A stretch of DNA of 15,970 nt, from the NCBI GenBank assembly GCA_013694645.1, contig JACDBZ010000281.1, positions 1-15,970 of the forward strand, given 5' to 3'. The stretch is from Chloroflexota bacterium (GTDB lineage Bacteria; Chloroflexota; Limnocylindria; QHBO01). Position 1 is the first letter of the stretch. Every line of letters begins with the position of its first letter. The position numbers and the translations under genes were made by a program. This document shows, one piece after another, positions 14,212 through 15,970 of this stretch. The notes beneath the pieces were generated by a model, which saw nothing but the letters and a program-made list of their open reading frames with translations, was not told the origin of the DNA and made no database searches.

Positions 14212-14907
14212 ATGGACCTGGAGCTCACCCTCGACGCGCGTGAGGCGCAGGGCAAGGCCAACAAGCGGCTGCGCCGCGAAGGGTTCGTCCCCGGCGTCGT
14301 GTACGGCAAGGGCGAAGACTCGACAAACGTGCAGGTCGAGGCGAAGACCTTCGAGGTCCTCTACCGTGCGGCCGGCAAGACATCGGTCGTCAAGTTTCGT
14401 CTGCCGGGCGCCAGCCGGGCGACGAGCGGCTTCATCAAGAGCGTCCAGCGCCATCCGCTGAGTGGGCGCCCCCTCCACGTCGACTACTACCTCGTCAATC
14501 TGAAAGTCGAGATGGAGGTCGACGTCCCGCTCGTCTTCACCGGTGAGGCACCGGCGGTCGAGGCCACCGGCGGCACGCTCCTCCACAACATGTCGAGCAT
14601 CCACGTCAAGGCGCTGCCGACCGATATCCCGCACGAGATCGTGGTGGATGTCTCGGTATTGAAGAGCCTGGACGTCGCAATCCATGTGAGGGACCTCAAC
14701 CTCAACCGTGACCTGGTGAACGTCATGACCGACGGCGAGACACTCGTCGCAACCGTCGTTCCGCCGCGAGTCGAGGAGGAGCCGGAGCCGGTCGTCGCCG
14801 AGGGCGAGGAGGGCGAGGAGGGCGAGGGCGAGGGCGAGGGCGCCGAGGGTGGCGCCACGGAGGGCGAGGGTGGCGCCGAACCGTCCGAGGAATCTTCCGA
14901 GTCCTGA
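14212..14907 (+). CDS. rplY: 50S ribosomal protein L25 / general stress protein Ctc
   Basis: Binds 5S rRNA in the large ribosomal subunit; the two-domain form is also called TL5 or Ctc. 231 residues from ATG 14212, with AGAGAGGA 11 nt upstream. The N-terminal L25 barrel (about 1-92) shows REAQGKANKRLRREGFVPGV and FIKSVQRHPLSGRPLHVDYY. The C-terminal TL5 domain (about 93-185) shows VDVPLVFTGEAPAVEATGG, LPTDIPHEI and VRDLNL. The last 46 residues form an acidic Glu-Gly-Ala-Ser tail, common in the long forms of this family and likely disordered. The reading frame is open far upstream, but that part is antisense of the response regulator and is not coding. Confidence 0.95.
   Translation: MDLELTLDAREAQGKANKRLRREGFVPGVVYGKGEDSTNVQVEAKTFEVLYRAAGKTSVVKFRLPGASRATSGFIKSVQRHPLSGRPLHVDYYLVNLKVEMEVDVPLVFTGEAPAVEATGGTLLHNMSSIHVKALPTDIPHEIVVDVSVLKSLDVAIHVRDLNLNRDLVNVMTDGETLVATVVPPRVEEEPEPVVAEGEEGEEGEGEGEGAEGGATEGEGGAEPSEESSES
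14800..14880 (+). repeat. GAGGGC coding repeat of the L25 acidic tail
   Basis: Irregular tandem GAG-GGC hexamers with interspersed GAG and GCC codons, encoding a Glu-Gly-rich tail. Like the Pro-Thr array of the kinase it may vary in length between strains in frame-preserving steps. Confidence 0.75.
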
Positions 14908-14965
14908 TCGAGGACCTGGCGCCTCTCTGCCGCAACGCACTCGCGCGGTTGGGCGTCTTCTGGCA

Positions 14966-15789
14966 GTGAAGCTGTCGTTGATCCTCGTTACCGGCCTGTT
15001 AGTCGCAGGCTGCTCGAGTCCGATTGGGAGTGTCAGACCGTCGGTCCCGGCGTTGCCGTCGATCTCCGCTCTTCCGGCGTCCTCGCCGGAAGCCTCGATT
15101 GCTGCAGAGGACCCGGCTGATCTGCTCCGCTGCGATGGGTCCGTCGCAACGATGGGTGGGCGCGCCGATGATTTCGGCCCTGACGGCGCCGGCAGCACGG
15201 CCGATGAGGCCTTCGCGGCCTGGATGGGGTCGACTCCATTTCCGATCCCGCGCTCGAAGTACCGCCCGCTGGGACAGATTGGAGATCGGTTCATCTACTT
15301 CTACGAGGTCGATGACAGGGTCAAGGTGGTCATCGTCATTTCCCCACGGTTCGGCGAGCTGGTCGGCGGCGCACCATTCACGATCGAGGAGATGCGCACC
15401 TGCGACCCATCGGAGTACGGTGCCGCGGTCGACCTCGGACCGGCACGGAGGGTGTGGGCGCACGGGGAGACCGGCAAGATCGTGACCGACATCAGCGGTC
15501 CTGCGCACTGCGGGTGGGAGAGCGCCCGGATGCTGCACCTCACGACCGAGGACGGATCGCTCAATAGGCAGTACCTGCGCGACCCGCTTGGAGTATTCAG
15601 CGATGTGCCGGCGCTGCTCGACACCTATGCCGCAGACGTCGAGCTTCCGGACGACGCAGTGTTCAGCGGGTACCGAACGACGAATGGGCTCGAGCTGTGG
15701 TCACGCCGGAGGATCGAGCCGCCTACGTGGTCACTCCGGATGGCGTCGAGCGCTGGCCTCGCGCGGAGGAGCCAATCGGCTGCGAGTAG
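14966..15789 (+). CDS. Putative lipoprotein with an apparent one-base frameshift
   Basis: A secreted lipoprotein of unknown function. From GTG 14966 it has a classic lipoprotein signal: KLSLILVTGLLVAGC with the lipobox LVAG and Cys16. A Ser/Pro-rich spacer follows, then a soluble domain with a few cysteines. The frame is coherent to Trp245 (15698-15700), after which its codons turn into arginine/serine-rich nonsense that stays open to the window edge. One frame over, directly after 15700, the sequence reads VTPEDRAAYVVTPDGVERW and on to IGCE and a TAG at 15787-15789. One missing G, giving TGG GTC ACG instead of TGG TCA CG, would restore a 274-residue protein. This is either a sequencing or assembly deletion or a genuine recent inactivation. 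The start lacks a clear ribosome site. No known domain was recognised. Confidence 0.7.
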
Positions 15790-15800
15790 GCGCTACTCGC
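15782..15800. terminator. Inverted repeat holding both convergent stop codons, possible bidirectional terminator
   Basis: GCGAGTAG-GCG-CTACTCGC, a perfect 8-bp stem with a 3-nt loop. Four more pairs (ATCG with CGAT) extend it after a 3-nt bulge on the left. The TAG of the lipoprotein (15787-15789) and the TAG of the minus-strand gene (15795-15793) pair with each other. There is no T run, so intrinsic termination is uncertain; its placement between convergent genes supports a transcript-end role. Confidence 0.45.
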
Positions 15801-15960
15801 CGATGAGTCCCTGCACCTCATCGCGAATCGCTTCGGCCCCCCGCGCTGGGAACGGCCCGGGGTCCGGCTGCCTTCCGGCCGAGGAGAGGAGGATGAACGC
15901 GATCACGGCGGTCAACGCCATGACCACGAGGCCGACCACGATGGCGCGATTGCGTCGCAT
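15793..15960 (-). CDS. Small membrane-anchored protein, function unknown, maybe partial
   Basis: A 55-residue reading: basic start MRRNR, one hydrophobic segment IVVGLVVMALTAVIAFILL (about 7-25), then a short soluble tail rich in Pro, Gly and acidic residues ending EVQGLIGE. This fits a single-pass protein or a cleavable signal with a short product. The positive N-terminus predicts the tail is outside. The frame stays open for the few bases upstream that remain in the window, so the true start may lie beyond the edge. It converges on the lipoprotein with only 3 bp between the two stop codons. No family is recognised. Confidence 0.6.
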   Translation of the reverse strand: MRRNRAIVVGLVVMALTAVIAFILLSSAGRQPDPGPFPARGAEAIRDEVQGLIGE

Positions 15961-15970
15961 ACCGGTGATT

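Overview
This 16-kb stretch is GC-rich, densely coding bacterial chromosome. The style (PASTA kinase next to galU, archaeal-type ATP-dependent DNA ligase, KGG-repeat protein, two-CW cysteine protein, several apparently leaderless genes) would suit a soil or sediment Chloroflexota lineage, or less likely an actinobacterial relative. That placement is inference from gene content; no rRNA or other decisive marker is present. Nothing looks like a plasmid, prophage, CRISPR array or intact insertion sequence.

Layout. 1-1612 (-): ATP-dependent DNA ligase, cut off at the window edge just after motif VI. 1677-2282 (+): divergent cytosolic molybdopterin-binding (sulfite-oxidase-fold) protein, whose 3' end overlaps by 16 bp the end of a KGG-repeat stress-type protein (2267-2533, -). 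2656-2967 (+): three-helix membrane protein, then tRNA-Glu(UUC) at 3034-3110. 3111-3427 is a gene-free gap. 3428-4056 (-): a two-gene unit of unknown function (149-aa protein and 59-aa zinc ribbon) joined by a TGATG junction. It is divergent from galU and a PASTA Ser/Thr kinase (4219-6763, +). 6852-10363 (+): thioredoxin, a 12-cysteine two-CW protein, and the folate genes folC-folP-folB with overlapping or abutting ends. 10372-13950 (-): response regulator, sensor kinase and HtrA-type protease as one coupled operon transcribed toward folB, in the same order as mycobacterial mprA-mprB-pepD. 14212-14907 (+): ribosomal protein L25/Ctc with an acidic tail. 14966-15789 (+): a lipoprotein with an apparent one-base frameshift, facing a 55-aa membrane-anchored protein (15793-15960, -).

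How the parts fit. The window is mainly core metabolism and envelope or stress signalling: UDP-glucose supply plus a cell-wall-sensing kinase, redox (thioredoxin), one-carbon cofactor synthesis, and a two-component system that probably controls the membrane protease encoded with it. I found no obvious new defence or mobile system. The observations most worth following are: (a) four genes whose -10 hexamer sits only 6-10 nt before the start codon, suggesting leaderless transcripts; (b) the frameshift in the lipoprotein; (c) a perfect inverted repeat that contains the stop codons of both convergent genes at 15782-15800; (d) the cysteine-rich two-CW gene between thioredoxin and folC; and (e) the coupled pair of unknown function at 3428-4056.
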